In this document: one piece after another, positions 36,079-45,079 of the stretch
Layout: every line of letters starts with the position of its first letter
Numbering within the stretch: position 1 is the stretch's first letter
From: Trueperaceae bacterium
GTDB lineage: Bacteria > Deinococcota > Deinococci > Deinococcales > Trueperaceae
Assembly (NCBI GenBank): GCA_011389865.1
Contig: JAABTL010000002.1
Location: 1-64,000, forward strand
DNA: 64,000 bases
Reading direction: 5' to 3'
Notes under the pieces: generated by a model
What the model saw: only the letters and a program-made list of their open reading frames with translations
What the model was told of the DNA's origin: nothing
The model's database searches: none
Translations under genes and position numbers: made by a program

Positions 36079-38124
36079 ATGTCCAGCGACGAGACACCCA
36101 CGCTCAACCGTGCCCAACGCGAGGCCAGCGAACGCCTCGACGGCCCGCTGCTCGTCGTGGCCGGCGCGGGCACGGGCAAGACGCGCGTCATCGAGGAGCG
36201 CACGGCACGGCTCCTGGAGCGCGGCGTGCCGCCCGAGCGCGTGCTGCTCATGACCTTCACCCGCAAGGCCGCGGCCGAGATGCTCGAGCGCGCGGCGCTC
36301 CGTCACCCGCTCGCCCGGCGCGTCGACGGCGGCACCTTCCACCACGTCGCGTACCGCATCGTCGCTCGCAACTTCCGCGCGCTCGGGCTCCCCAGGCCGC
36401 CGACGGTCATCGATCCCGACGACGCCGCCAACGCCGTGGCCGCGGTCGTCCAGCGGCTCGGTCTGCAGCGCGATCGCCGCCGCCGGCTGCCGCGCAAGGG
36501 CGCGCTGCAGGCGGCGTTCAGCCGGGCCACCAACCTGCGCGCCCCGCTGGCCGACGTCATCGCGCGCGACCTGCCGGACTTCGTCGAAGAGGTCGAGACG
36601 CTGCAACGGGTCCGGCGGGCGTGGGCCGCCTACAAGCTCGAGCGCGGGTACGTCGACTACGACGACGTCCTCGTCATGGCGGCCAAGCTGCTCGGGCTGC
36701 CCGACGTCCGCGACCGCGTCGCCGCCGCCTGGAGCTACGTCCTCGTGGACGAGTACCAGGACGTCAACGCCTGGCAGGCCGACATCGCCAGCGCACTCGC
36801 CGCCCCGCACGGCAACCTCATGGTCGTCGGTGACCCGAAGCAGAGCATCTACGGCTTCCGCGGCGCGCGGCACGAGAAGATCGCCGGCTTCGCAGACGAC
36901 GTGCCCGGCGCCGGGGTGGTGCACCTGACCGACAACTACCGCAGCACGCAGGCGATCCTCGACGTCGCCAACGCGGTCATGGCCCAGATGGAGAGCCGCA
37001 TCGACCGGCCGCTGCGGGCCGCCGCCCGTCCCGGCGGCGAGCGCCCGCGCCTCACCGTGGTCGAGGACGAGCGCGCGGTGGCGGACCTGGTGGCCGACGC
37101 CCTGCAGGAGCGCCTCGGCGAGCCGGGCGCGCTCGGCGGTCACGCCGTGCTCGTGCGCAACGCCTACCTCAGCGTGCCGCTGCAGGGCGAGCTGCTGCGC
37201 CGCAAGATCCCCTTCGCCGTCTTCGGCGGCCTGCGCTTCACCGAGGCGGCCCACGTCAAGGACCTTCTGGCCGGGCTGCGCGTCCTCCACAACGGTTTCG
37301 ACGAGCTCGCCTGGTTGCGGCTGTTGCAGCTGCTCGACGGCGTGGGGGAGACCACGGCCGCCCGGCTGTTCGCCGACTTCTCCGATCCCGACGCGCTGGC
37401 GGCGACCGGCGATGCCAGCCCGCTCGCCCGCGCCCGCCGGCGCGGGGAGCAGGCCGCGACCGGCAAGGCGCGCGCGGCGCTGCAGGGCCTCCTCGCGGCG
37501 TTCGAGCGCGCGGAGCGGGCCGCGTCGGTCGCCGAAAGCTACGACCACCTCCTCGCCTGGTACCTGCCGGTGCTGGCACGCCGTCACCCCCACGAGCCCT
37601 ACCGGCAGCAGGACCTCGCCTTCTTCCGTGTCGTGGTCGAGCGCTACGCCGACCTGGGCTCGCTGCTCGCCGACCTGGCCCTCGACCCGGAGACCACCCG
37701 CCAGGCGGTCAACGCCGGCGCGCCGGACGCCACCGAGGGGCTGCGCCCCGTCACGATCTCGACGGTGCACTCCGCGAAGGGGCTCGAGTGGGACCACGTC
37801 GTGCTCGTCGGGGTCGACGATCGCACCCTGCCGAGCCCGTGGGCGGTGCGCCGGGCCGCCCGCGACGGCGACGATGGCGAGCTCGAGGAGGAGAAACGAC
37901 TGCTCTACGTCGCCGTGACGCGGGCGCGTGAGCGGCTCGACGTCGTCCACGCGTTGTTCGGCCGCCAGGGGCTGCAGCGGTTGTCGCGCTTCCTCGAGGA
38001 CCCCGGCGTGCAGGCGACGCTGGAGGTCACGGTGACGCAGCGAGCCACCTTCGCGGACGAGGGAGGGCCCACGCTCGATCGCGGCGGCTTGCTCGCGGCG
38101 CTCGCGGGAGACGAGGACGCCTGA
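36079..38124 (+). CDS. UvrD/PcrA-like superfamily 1 DNA helicase
   Basis: This 681-residue ATP-dependent helicase has motifs in order: Q-motif and Walker A (LNRAQREA, VVAGAGTGKTRVIEERT, near residue 30), Ia TFTRKAAAEM, Walker B LVDEYQDVNAWQ near residue 220, III VGDPKQSIYGFRGA, IV LTDNYRSTQAIL, V STVHSAKGLEWDHVVLVGVD near residue 565, and VI LLYVAVTRARERLDV. A 2A/2B split is normal. The last 40 residues are acidic and unstructured. ATG 36079 chosen as the first Met before the Q-motif; TACCAT lies 11 nt upstream. Role: repair or replication restart. Confidence 0.93.
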   Translation: MSSDETPTLNRAQREASERLDGPLLVVAGAGTGKTRVIEERTARLLERGVPPERVLLMTFTRKAAAEMLERAALRHPLARRVDGGTFHHVAYRIVARNFRALGLPRPPTVIDPDDAANAVAAVVQRLGLQRDRRRRLPRKGALQAAFSRATNLRAPLADVIARDLPDFVEEVETLQRVRRAWAAYKLERGYVDYDDVLVMAAKLLGLPDVRDRVAAAWSYVLVDEYQDVNAWQADIASALAAPHGNLMVVGDPKQSIYGFRGARHEKIAGFADDVPGAGVVHLTDNYRSTQAILDVANAVMAQMESRIDRPLRAAARPGGERPRLTVVEDERAVADLVADALQERLGEPGALGGHAVLVRNAYLSVPLQGELLRRKIPFAVFGGLRFTEAAHVKDLLAGLRVLHNGFDELAWLRLLQLLDGVGETTAARLFADFSDPDALAATGDASPLARARRRGEQAATGKARAALQGLLAAFERAERAASVAESYDHLLAWYLPVLARRHPHEPYRQQDLAFFRVVVERYADLGSLLADLALDPETTRQAVNAGAPDATEGLRPVTISTVHSAKGLEWDHVVLVGVDDRTLPSPWAVRRAARDGDDGELEEEKRLLYVAVTRARERLDVVHALFGRQGLQRLSRFLEDPGVQATLEVTVTQRATFADEGGPTLDRGGLLAALAGDEDA

Positions 38125-38211
38125 GCGGTGCGCGGGCCGCTTCGGGACCGGGGTCCCGGCCGCCTTACCTTCTCTTGACGCACGCTTCACCGACCGACGA
38201 TCGGCTCCATC

Positions 38212-38217
38212 TATCCT
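38212..38217 (+). promoter_or_regulatory. TATCCT -10 box, leaderless start of the CueP gene
   Basis: TATCCT ends 5 nt before ATG 38223 and shares the GGCGC spacer seen before the alcohol dehydrogenase ATG at 3234. There is no ribosome site. Confidence 0.5.
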
Positions 38218-38222
38218 GGCGC

Positions 38223-38780
38223 ATGGCCACGCTTCCGATCGCCGCCCGCATGTCCCGCCTCATCGCCCTCGCCCTCGCCTTCGGGGCCCTGGCCCATGCG
38301 CAGGTGCCCGCCGCGACACCGTCCGCGCTCGACGGCGTCGACGCCTACGCAGCCATGGACCTCGCCAACGCCTGGAAGGGACAGGCCGTCACCAGCTACG
38401 TGACGCCGCAGGCGGTCCACTTCGCCTTCCCGGACGGTCGCCAGGTCGAGGTCGCCCTGCCCGACGACGTGATGCTGGTCTCGGTGGCGCCCTTCCTGGT
38501 GAACACCCATCCCTGCCTCACCCACTACATGTCGGGCTGCCAGGGCGAGCTCGTCGACGCGCCGTTCCACGTCCGCGCCGTGCTCGGCGACGGGACCGTC
38601 GTCATCGACGAGGTGCGGGCGACGATGGCCAACGGCTTCGTCGATCTGTGGCTGCCGCGCGGCCAGGCGATCGAGCTGACCTTCGAGCTCGACGGCTACC
38701 AGACCGTCGGTCTCGTGACGACCCACGGCGACAGCCCGACCTGCATCACGACGCTGCAGCTGTCTCGCGCGGGTGGCTGA
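38223..38780 (+). CDS. cueP: CueP-family periplasmic copper-binding protein
   Basis: This 185-residue protein has a Sec signal (LIALALAFGALAHA, cleaved before QVPAATP). The mature domain has the CueP cysteine block HPCLTHYMSGCQGEL near residue 105 and a third Cys in DSPTCITTLQL near the C terminus. CueP in Salmonella binds periplasmic copper and supplies it to a superoxide dismutase. VNTHPC and FVDLWLPRG also match the family. Converges with the MOCOS-like gene. No other copper gene adjoins it. Confidence 0.82.
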   Translation: MATLPIAARMSRLIALALAFGALAHAQVPAATPSALDGVDAYAAMDLANAWKGQAVTSYVTPQAVHFAFPDGRQVEVALPDDVMLVSVAPFLVNTHPCLTHYMSGCQGELVDAPFHVRAVLGDGTVVIDEVRATMANGFVDLWLPRGQAIELTFELDGYQTVGLVTTHGDSPTCITTLQLSRAGG

Positions 38781-38831
38781 GGGCCGGCCTGGACGTCGGC
38801 GGTCGTGCGGTACGCCAGCGGCAGCCGCGGC

Positions 38832-40253
38832 CTAGGCCCGAAAGCCCTCCAGCAGCCGAACCAGGGCGAAGGCATCGGCGAAGGTGCTCGCGTGCCCGAA
38901 GGACACCCGCACGGCGCCACTGCCCTTGTCGCTGAGGCAACTGCGGAAGGTGTCGATCGTCATGCGCTCGTGGGCGCCGAAGCAGCTGGCGAGCTCGTTG
39001 CCCGAGATGCCCAACGCCGCCTCGCCGGCGCCGGGGTTGCAGAAACAACCCGTGCGCAGCGAGATCCTCGCGCCGTTCGCCCGCTGCTCCACCTCGCGGT
39101 GGTCGATCAGCGCACCGTCGGCCTCCTGTAGGTTGAAGGCGATCGTGCCGCCACGCGCGACCGTGTCGAGTGGCCCGTACACCTGCACCAGCGGCCTACC
39201 GTTGCCGTGCCGGAGCGCCACGAGCCGTCCGAGCGTCCACCCCGTCAGCGCCATGGTGCGGGCGTCGATGGTCGCCTGCCTGCCTTGCGCCAGGCGCCGC
39301 CGCCCCGCCTCGACGGCCGGCAGCGCCAGGTAGTTGAGGGTGCCGTCCTCGAAGGCCTCCGCGCCCTCGTGCAGGTCGTGGCGCGGCTCGCTCACCGAGG
39401 CGTAGGCGATGGTGCCGCCGGCGAACCACGGGCGTCGCAGCCGGCCGAGGGCCTCGCGGCGCGCCAGCAGGGCGCCGACGCCGGTGGGGTAGCCGAACAT
39501 CTTGTAGAAGGACAGCGAGACGAAGTCGGGGCGCACCGTGCCGAGGTCGAGCGCGTGCGTCGGCGCGAACGCCGCGGCGTCGAGCAGCACGTCCCAGCCC
39601 CGCTCCTTGGCGCGGTCGACCCAAGCCAGCGGGTGCAGGACGCCCGAGAAGTTCGACTGCGCAGGGAAGGCGAACAGTCGTCGGGCGCCGCCGTGAGGGG
39701 CGTCGAGCGCGCGCCACAGCGCGACGTCGTCGATGCGCATGTCGGGCGGGCGCACCGGCGCGTACGCCACCTCGGCCCCGCGCGCGTGGGCGAACTCGCG
39801 GATGCCGTTCACCGAGTTGTGGTTGTCGTACGTGAGCAGGAAGGCGCCGCCGGGCGCGAAGGGGTAGGACTCGGCCACCAGCTTGAGCGCGCCGCTGGCG
39901 TTCGGGGTGAAGATCGCGACGTACTCGCCGGGATCGGCCCCGAAGTGCGCGAGGACCGCGCGGCGCGCCGACTCGGTGCGCTCGGTCATCGCGAGCGAGG
40001 TGGGGTTGGTCGAATGCGGGTTGCCGAACACCCCGCCCGTGAGCAGCTCGGCGTGCTCGCGCACGTGCGACTCGGCATAGATGCCGCCGCCCGTGTAGTC
40101 GAGGTAGACGTCGCCGCTGCGGTCGAGGCGGGAGAAGTCGGCCGCGCGCTCGGCGTCGAGCTCCGCGGACGCGTAGCCCGGGTGGTCGCGCTCGAAGGCG
40201 GCGTACGCCTCGGCGTAGGTGGGATCCTCCCTCACGGGGATGGCGCTCGGCAT
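38832..40253 (-). CDS. Class V aminotransferase, molybdenum-cofactor-sulfurase (MOCOS N-domain)-like
   Basis: This 473-residue PLP enzyme of the cysteine desulfurase fold matches the N-terminal domain of Moco sulfurase. Motifs are VYLDYTGGGIYAESHVREH, FGNPHSTNPTSLAM, FPAQSNFSGVLHPLAW and LLDAAAFAPTHALDLG. The PLP lysine lies in LSFYKMFGYPTGVGALL, and SLRTGCFCNPGAGE carries the persulfide cysteine. No C-terminal MOSC domain is attached. Start ATG 40253 has GGGAGGA upstream; an ATG five codons earlier does not. It could sulfurate a molybdoenzyme cofactor or act as a general sulfur donor; no Mo-enzyme gene is nearby. Confidence 0.85.
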   Translation of the reverse strand: MPSAIPVREDPTYAEAYAAFERDHPGYASAELDAERAADFSRLDRSGDVYLDYTGGGIYAESHVREHAELLTGGVFGNPHSTNPTSLAMTERTESARRAVLAHFGADPGEYVAIFTPNASGALKLVAESYPFAPGGAFLLTYDNHNSVNGIREFAHARGAEVAYAPVRPPDMRIDDVALWRALDAPHGGARRLFAFPAQSNFSGVLHPLAWVDRAKERGWDVLLDAAAFAPTHALDLGTVRPDFVSLSFYKMFGYPTGVGALLARREALGRLRRPWFAGGTIAYASVSEPRHDLHEGAEAFEDGTLNYLALPAVEAGRRRLAQGRQATIDARTMALTGWTLGRLVALRHGNGRPLVQVYGPLDTVARGGTIAFNLQEADGALIDHREVEQRANGARISLRTGCFCNPGAGEAALGISGNELASCFGAHERMTIDTFRSCLSDKGSGAVRVSFGHASTFADAFALVRLLEGFRA

Positions 40254-40347
40254 CGGGTCCTCCCGCACGTCGCGGCATCCTACCGTCCCGTCGTGGCCGA
40301 CTGCACCGCCGGCGGCGGTGGGCGTGACGGGCCGTCGCGAGCGACCA

Positions 40348-41703
40348 TCAGCTCGCGGGCTCCACGCCGCGGGGCAGCCGGGACGATGCCGCGGCCGCCA
40401 CGCCCGCGGCGATCACCAGTAGGGCGAACAGCAGTCGGAAGGCCCGCTCGTCGTCGGCCGCGCCGAGGATCGCGGCCATGCCCGCCGCCCCGAGGATGCT
40501 GCCCAGGTAGCGCATGGTCGAGAACATGCCCGCCGCCTGGCCCGCCTCGCCCGCCCGCGCGGCCTGCATCGCGGCGGCCTGAACGGGTGCACCCGCCAGG
40601 CCGATGCCGCTGCCGACGACCACCAGCGGGACGAGGTAGGCCGACCACGTCCAACCGGTCGACACGGCCACGAGCGGCGCCGTGCCGGCCATCGCGATCA
40701 GCGTCCCCGCGAGGGCGGGCGCGCGGCGGCCCACCCGGTCGGAGAGCCAGCCGCCGACCGGGCCGAAGACCAACATGAGCAGCGACATGCCCGCCAGCAG
40801 CAGCCCGACGTCGCGAGCGCCCCAGCCGACGAGTTGGGCGAGGAACACCGGCAGGGCGAGCAGGATCGTGTACATCGTCAGGTTCGAGGCGAGGATGGAC
40901 ACCCCTGCCGCCAGAAAGCCCGGCCGCGCCAGCAGGCGCAGGTCCACGACGGGCGACGGATGGCGCGCGACGTGGCGACGCAGCAGCCCGGCCGCAACGA
41001 GCGCGGTCAGCGCGAGCGCCGCGACCGCCGGCCACGGCACCCCGGGCACGCGCCAGACGGTGGCGGTGAGAGCCAGGCTCACGAGCGCGATCAGCAGGAG
41101 GCCCGCCCCCGCTAGGTCGAAGCGGCCGTCCGCCGAGCGCCGCCCCGGATCCGCGATACGCGAGGCCAGTGCGACCGCCGGGCCGAGCGCGAGCAGGTTG
41201 AGCGCGAAGATCCAGCGCCACCCGAACGCTTCGGTCACCAGCCCCCCGAGGGGCGGCCCGATCGCCGCCGCCACGCCGATGCCGGCGCCAATCAGGCCGA
41301 ACGCGCGGCCCTGCGCGCGGATGGGGATGAGCGTCCGCACCAGCGCGGTTGCGTTGGGGATGGCGCTGGCGCCGGTGATCGCCTGGGCCGTACGGGCGGC
41401 GATCAGGATCTCCACGGTCGGCGCGAACGCTGCCGCGGCGCTGGCGATGGCAAAGCCGCCGAGCCCAAGCAGCATGAGCCGGCGGCGACCGAACCGGTCG
41501 CCGAGCGAGCCACCGAGCGGCTGCACGGCGGCCATCGCCACGAGGTACGAGACGACGATCCAACTCCCCCAGGTCAGCGAGGCGCCCAGGTCGGCGAGCA
41601 CCTCGGGGAGCGCGACGACGATCATCGTCGAGTTGAGGGGCGCCAACACGCCGGCGAACAGTGCCGCGGCGATCACATCCCCAGCCTCCGGACGCCCCGC
41701 CAC
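40348..41703 (-). CDS. MFS efflux transporter, intact copy of a duplicated module
   Basis: This 451-residue transporter has 12-14 membrane helices, in the style of the EmrB/QacA drug:H+ antiporters. [20 protein letters not shown] lies in helix 1. Loop 2-3 motif A is [17 protein letters not shown]. Motif C-like GAGIGVAAAIGPPLGGLVTE lies near residue 140. GTG start at 41703 only 5 nt after the stop of the phosphotransferase gene, so the two form an operon. A deleted copy of this gene is at 44502-45079, with roughly 90% identity in the retained parts by eye. Substrate unknown; pairing with a Rph-like enzyme hints at a drug or xenobiotic. Confidence 0.88.
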   Translation of the reverse strand: MAGRPEAGDVIAAALFAGVLAPLNSTMIVVALPEVLADLGASLTWGSWIVVSYLVAMAAVQPLGGSLGDRFGRRRLMLLGLGGFAIASAAAAFAPTVEILIAARTAQAITGASAIPNATALVRTLIPIRAQGRAFGLIGAGIGVAAAIGPPLGGLVTEAFGWRWIFALNLLALGPAVALASRIADPGRRSADGRFDLAGAGLLLIALVSLALTATVWRVPGVPWPAVAALALTALVAAGLLRRHVARHPSPVVDLRLLARPGFLAAGVSILASNLTMYTILLALPVFLAQLVGWGARDVGLLLAGMSLLMLVFGPVGGWLSDRVGRRAPALAGTLIAMAGTAPLVAVSTGWTWSAYLVPLVVVGSGIGLAGAPVQAAAMQAARAGEAGQAAGMFSTMRYLGSILGAAGMAAILGAADDERAFRLLFALLVIAAGVAAAASSRLPRGVEPAS

Positions 41704-41708
41704 GGGTA

Positions 41709-44231
41709 TCAGGCCTCGGACACGATGCGCACCGTGCCGCGGTCGCCGTCGACCTCGAGCAGCATGCCGTCGCGGATGCGGCGGGTGCCGACGCGGGTGT
41801 CGACGACGGCGGGAAGCCCGTACTCGCGTGCGATGACGGCGGTGTGGCTCAGGACGCCTCCGGTGTCGGTCACCAGGCCCGCGGCGATCCCGAAGAGTGG
41901 CGTCCAGGGCTGCGAGGTGGTGGTCGCGATGAGGATCTCGCCCGGGCGCAGTTGCCCCGCATCGCGCAGGTCGCGCAGGACCCTGGCGCGCCCGCGCGCG
42001 AGGCCGCGTGCGCCGGGTGTGCCGGTGACGACGTCGGGCTCGCGGGTCTCGGGCGGCGGGCGGCCGGCGTAGGTGTCGCCCGCGGTGGCCGCCGAGCTGG
42101 GCGGCGTGCCCAGCGACTCGGGCGGGTCGACGTCTGCGAACTCGCGCAACTCGCGCTGCCGTTGGGCGATCAGAGCGCGCCTATCGAGCGTGGGGGAGGC
42201 CGCCCACGTCGCGCGCAACTCATCGAAGGTGAGGTGGGCCACGTCCTCGGGTGCGGCGATGGAGGTAGCGTCCGCGAGTCGTCGACCGACCTCGAGAAAG
42301 ACGCGCCGGACGGCGGCGGTGGTCTTGTAGTCGATCAGGAAGTTGTGGTCTTCCGAGACCACGAACGCGGACCAGCCGGCGGCGAGGCGTTGCTCGAACG
42401 CCGCGCGCACCGGCTCGGGATAGCCGCTCAGCCGTTCGCGGGCCGCGGCGACCCGGCGCTCCCGGTCCACCGCCACCTCCGCGTGGCGGGCGCGGGCGTC
42501 ATTGCCGGGGCGCCGCAGCGCGTCCTGGAGCATGGCGATCACGGGGGTCGGGTCCTCGACCAGGCTGGGGGCGCTCAGCGCCAGGTAGAGGGTGCGGCGC
42601 CCGAAGTCGGCCAGGTAGGCGTCGAGGGCCTCTCGCACGGCGGTGGCGTCGTCGCGCCGTGCCAACGCCCCTGGGACCTCGGCGGCCGGCAGGGCGACGA
42701 GCTCCTCGCCCAACCCCGGCACCGCCTCGACCGCGTCCCGCACGGCCCACAGCGCCGCCCCGGCGCGGGTCGTCAGGGTTTCCCGGCCCTGTAGGAGGCC
42801 GGCGGCGTCGAGTTCACTGACGTCCTCGAAGAGCTCGCGGTGGAGCGCCACGAAGGCGTCGCCGGCCCGACCTACGGGGATGACGATCTCGAAGTGCAAC
42901 CGCCAGACGCGCACCAGGCGCTCGCACGTCTCGTCGAGGTGGGCGAGCAGCGCTGCGTCGTCGGCGCCACGCAGGTCGAAGCCGTCCCAGAAGGCGAGAT
43001 GGGCCTCGATCTCCGGCCGCCAGCGCCAGGTCCAGACGTTCTCCAGCCCCGCATCGGTCTCGGCGTACGCGGCCTCGCCGCGCGCACTCCAGGCGGTGCG
43101 CTCCGCCTCGGACAGCTCCAGCCGGTGTCGCGACGAGTAGAAGCGCGTCCAGAAGCGTCGGGTGTGGAAGGTAGTCGGGATGCCGTAGATGTGGGCGCCG
43201 TGCGTGAAGCCCACCTCGTACACCAGGCGCGTGAGTTCGTCGTCGAGCACCGTGGTCTGACCGGGGAAGTGCACGCGGTCGCGCGTCCAGTACCGCGTCG
43301 CGTCGTCGTCCTCACGCCAGGGTGTCGGCAACCCGCCCAGCGGGTCGTCCGGCGTCGCCACCGAGCCCGGCGTGGGGTCCGGCAGCGCGGTCACGGGACG
43401 GCACTGCAGCAGCTGGAGTTCGCCGCCGGCAATCGCGAACTCGACGTCCACGGGCCATCCCTGAAGCGTCTCCAGGTCGCGCGTCAGCGTCGCCACGGCG
43501 GCCAGGTCACCGTCCGCGAGGGCCGGCCGTTCGCGCAGGAACTTCGGCACCCCCAGTTCGACGGTACGGTCGCCGGCGAGGACGGTCATCTTGGCCTTGT
43601 CGCTAGGCCGGGCCTCGACGACCCGGAGGCTTGCCTTGTCGAGCGTCCAGCCGTCGGGGGTGACGTGACCTGCGACCAGGCTCTCGCCCAGCCCCCAGGT
43701 GGCGTTGACCACCATCCGGTCACGCCGGCCCGAGACCGGGTCGGCGCTGAAGGCCACCCCCGACGCGTCCGCGACCACCAGGCGCTGGACGAGCACGGCG
43801 AGCGCGAGGCCGTCCTCCGGCAATCCGTGGTCGCGCCGGTAGGCGAGCGCGGTGTCGCTCCGCAGCGAGGCCCAGGTGCGCTCGATCGCCTCGAGCACGG
43901 CGTCGAGGCCGACAACCCCGAGGATCGTCTCGTGCTGGCCCGCGAAGGAGGAGGCCGGGCCGTCCTCGTCGAGCGCCGAGGAGCGCACCGCGACGGGTGC
44001 CGGCGCTGTGTCATCGCCGACGAGGTGCGTGTACGCGTCGACGATGGCGCGGCTCAGCTCCGGATCGATGCTGCCCTCGCGTTCGGCTCGTCGGTAGGCC
44101 TCGGCAGTGAGACAGAAGCCCGGCGGCACCGGGTGGGATGCCGCGAGGGCGCTCAGGTGGGCCGCCTTCGGGCCGACGAGCGCGGGGTCCGCGGCGCGGG
44201 GATCGCCGAGGAAGAGGACGAATGGGGTCAC
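41709..44231 (-). CDS. Rph/PEP-synthase-like phosphotransferase, copy 1
   Basis: This 840-residue enzyme has three parts. An N-terminal ATP-grasp domain of about 290 residues has [40 protein letters not shown] and VDVEFAIAGGELQLLQCRPV. A helical middle region covers about 300-730. A C-terminal swivelling domain carries the phosphohistidine ([20 protein letters not shown]). This order and length fit rifampicin phosphotransferase and related PEP-utilising enzymes that move the beta-phosphate of ATP to a small molecule. The substrate is not known. GTG start at 44231 overlaps the stop of an 8-codon leader ORF. Paralog of the 45079-47580 gene. Confidence 0.85.
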   Translation of the reverse strand: MTPFVLFLGDPRAADPALVGPKAAHLSALAASHPVPPGFCLTAEAYRRAEREGSIDPELSRAIVDAYTHLVGDDTAPAPVAVRSSALDEDGPASSFAGQHETILGVVGLDAVLEAIERTWASLRSDTALAYRRDHGLPEDGLALAVLVQRLVVADASGVAFSADPVSGRRDRMVVNATWGLGESLVAGHVTPDGWTLDKASLRVVEARPSDKAKMTVLAGDRTVELGVPKFLRERPALADGDLAAVATLTRDLETLQGWPVDVEFAIAGGELQLLQCRPVTALPDPTPGSVATPDDPLGGLPTPWREDDDATRYWTRDRVHFPGQTTVLDDELTRLVYEVGFTHGAHIYGIPTTFHTRRFWTRFYSSRHRLELSEAERTAWSARGEAAYAETDAGLENVWTWRWRPEIEAHLAFWDGFDLRGADDAALLAHLDETCERLVRVWRLHFEIVIPVGRAGDAFVALHRELFEDVSELDAAGLLQGRETLTTRAGAALWAVRDAVEAVPGLGEELVALPAAEVPGALARRDDATAVREALDAYLADFGRRTLYLALSAPSLVEDPTPVIAMLQDALRRPGNDARARHAEVAVDRERRVAAARERLSGYPEPVRAAFEQRLAAGWSAFVVSEDHNFLIDYKTTAAVRRVFLEVGRRLADATSIAAPEDVAHLTFDELRATWAASPTLDRRALIAQRQRELREFADVDPPESLGTPPSSAATAGDTYAGRPPPETREPDVVTGTPGARGLARGRARVLRDLRDAGQLRPGEILIATTTSQPWTPLFGIAAGLVTDTGGVLSHTAVIAREYGLPAVVDTRVGTRRIRDGMLLEVDGDRGTVRIVSEA

Positions 44232-44254
44232 CTGTGCCGCACGACGTGGGTCAT
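44228..44254 (-). CDS. Leader peptide MTHVVRHR, coupled to copy 1
   Basis: Eight codons from ATG 44254 to TGA 44228-44230. The best ribosome site of the transcript (GGAGGCGG) is in front of this ORF, not the enzyme. The TGA overlaps the enzyme's GTG (GTGA), so translation of the enzyme probably depends on the leader. A leader of equal length, MTHVVRRS, precedes the paralog. Confidence 0.55.
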   Translation of the reverse strand: MTHVVRHR

Positions 44255-44292
44255 TGCCGCCTCCGGTTAGAGCCTGTGGGGTCGAAGGCGGA

Positions 44293-44298
44293 AGTATA
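44293..44298 (-). promoter_or_regulatory. TATACT -10 box of phosphotransferase copy 1
   Basis: Minus-strand GACATCCGCTATACT is shared exactly with the copy 2 promoter. Transcription would start about 30 nt before the leader peptide. The -35 is weak. Confidence 0.55.
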
Positions 44299-44375
44299 GC
44301 GGATGTCGCCTGACAATGCCATGACGCAGGGACAGGGCGGATGGCGCGTCAGGGCGCCGCGATGGTGCCGGCGGC

Positions 44376-44501
44376 TCAGCGCCGCTGCACCGCCACGAAG
44401 TCGCGGTACCACAGCGCGCTGGACTTCGGCGTGCGCGCCTGCGTGGCGAAGTCGACGTGGATCAACCCGAAGCGCTTGCCGTAACCGTGCGCCCATTCGA
44501 A
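44376..44501 (-). pseudogene. C-terminal remnant of a GH1 beta-glucosidase
   Basis: The last 42 codons read [20 protein letters not shown] then [19 protein letters not shown]. That is the C-terminal end of family 1 glycosidases, including the conserved Glu-Trp aglycone-site region. The rest of the enzyme, with both catalytic glutamates, is gone. It is fused in frame to the MFS remnant, so a deletion joined the two genes. Confidence 0.85.
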
Positions 44502-45079
44502 GATCGATACGCCCGCCGGGAGGAAGCCCGGCCGCTCGTGGAGCCGCAGGCCGACGACGGGCGACGGCGTGCGCGCGACGTGGCGACGCAGCAGCCCGAC
44601 CGCAACGAACGAGGTCAGCGCGAGCGCGGCCACCGCCGGCCACGGTACCCCCGGCACGCGCCAGACGGTGGCGGCGAGGGCGAGGGTCACGAGCCCGGTC
44701 AGCAGCAGCGCGGTCGCGTTGGGGATGGCGCTCGCGCCGGTGATCGCCTGGGCGGTGCGGGCGGCGATCAGGACCTCGACCGTGGGCGCGAACGCGGCCA
44801 CGGCGCTGGCGACGGCGAAGCCGCCGAGCCCGAGCAGCATGAGCCGGCGGCGGCCGAAGCGATCGCCGAGCGAGCCGCCGAGCGGCTGGACCGCGGCCAT
44901 CGCCACCAGGTACCACACGACGATCCAGCTTCCCCACGTCAGCGAGGCGCCGAGGTCGGCCAGCACCTCGGGGAGGGCGACCACGATCATCGTCGAGTCG
45001 AGTGGCGCGAGGACGCCGGCGAACAGCGCCGCGGCGAGGCGATCACGTCGCCGGTCGGCGGGCGCGCCGGCCCGGGCAT
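44502..45079 (-). pseudogene. Deleted and frameshifted copy of the MFS transporter
   Basis: It begins [14 protein letters not shown] right at the stop of phosphotransferase copy 2 (TGATG). A 5-nt insertion (TCGCC) relative to the intact copy then shifts the frame. From 44990 the reading continues as [20 protein letters not shown], matching residues 27-121 of the intact copy. About 83 residues are then missing, and it resumes as [20 protein letters not shown] up to [11 protein letters not shown]. The remaining 180 residues are replaced by a GH1 tail. A functional transporter is not possible. Confidence 0.88.

Noticed and set aside
44257-44291. Nine-pair hairpin (CGAAGGCGG / CCGCCTCCG) that would hide the ribosome site of leader peptide 1
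   Set aside because: The 5' arm lies immediately beside the TATACT -10 box, mostly upstream of the expected transcription start, so only about four pairs could form in RNA. Copy 2 also has a mismatch.
44232-44375. Rifamycin-associated element upstream of the Rph-like genes
   Set aside because: The upstream regions of both copies were read for a 19-bp palindrome of that kind and none was seen, so rifamycin induction is not supported.
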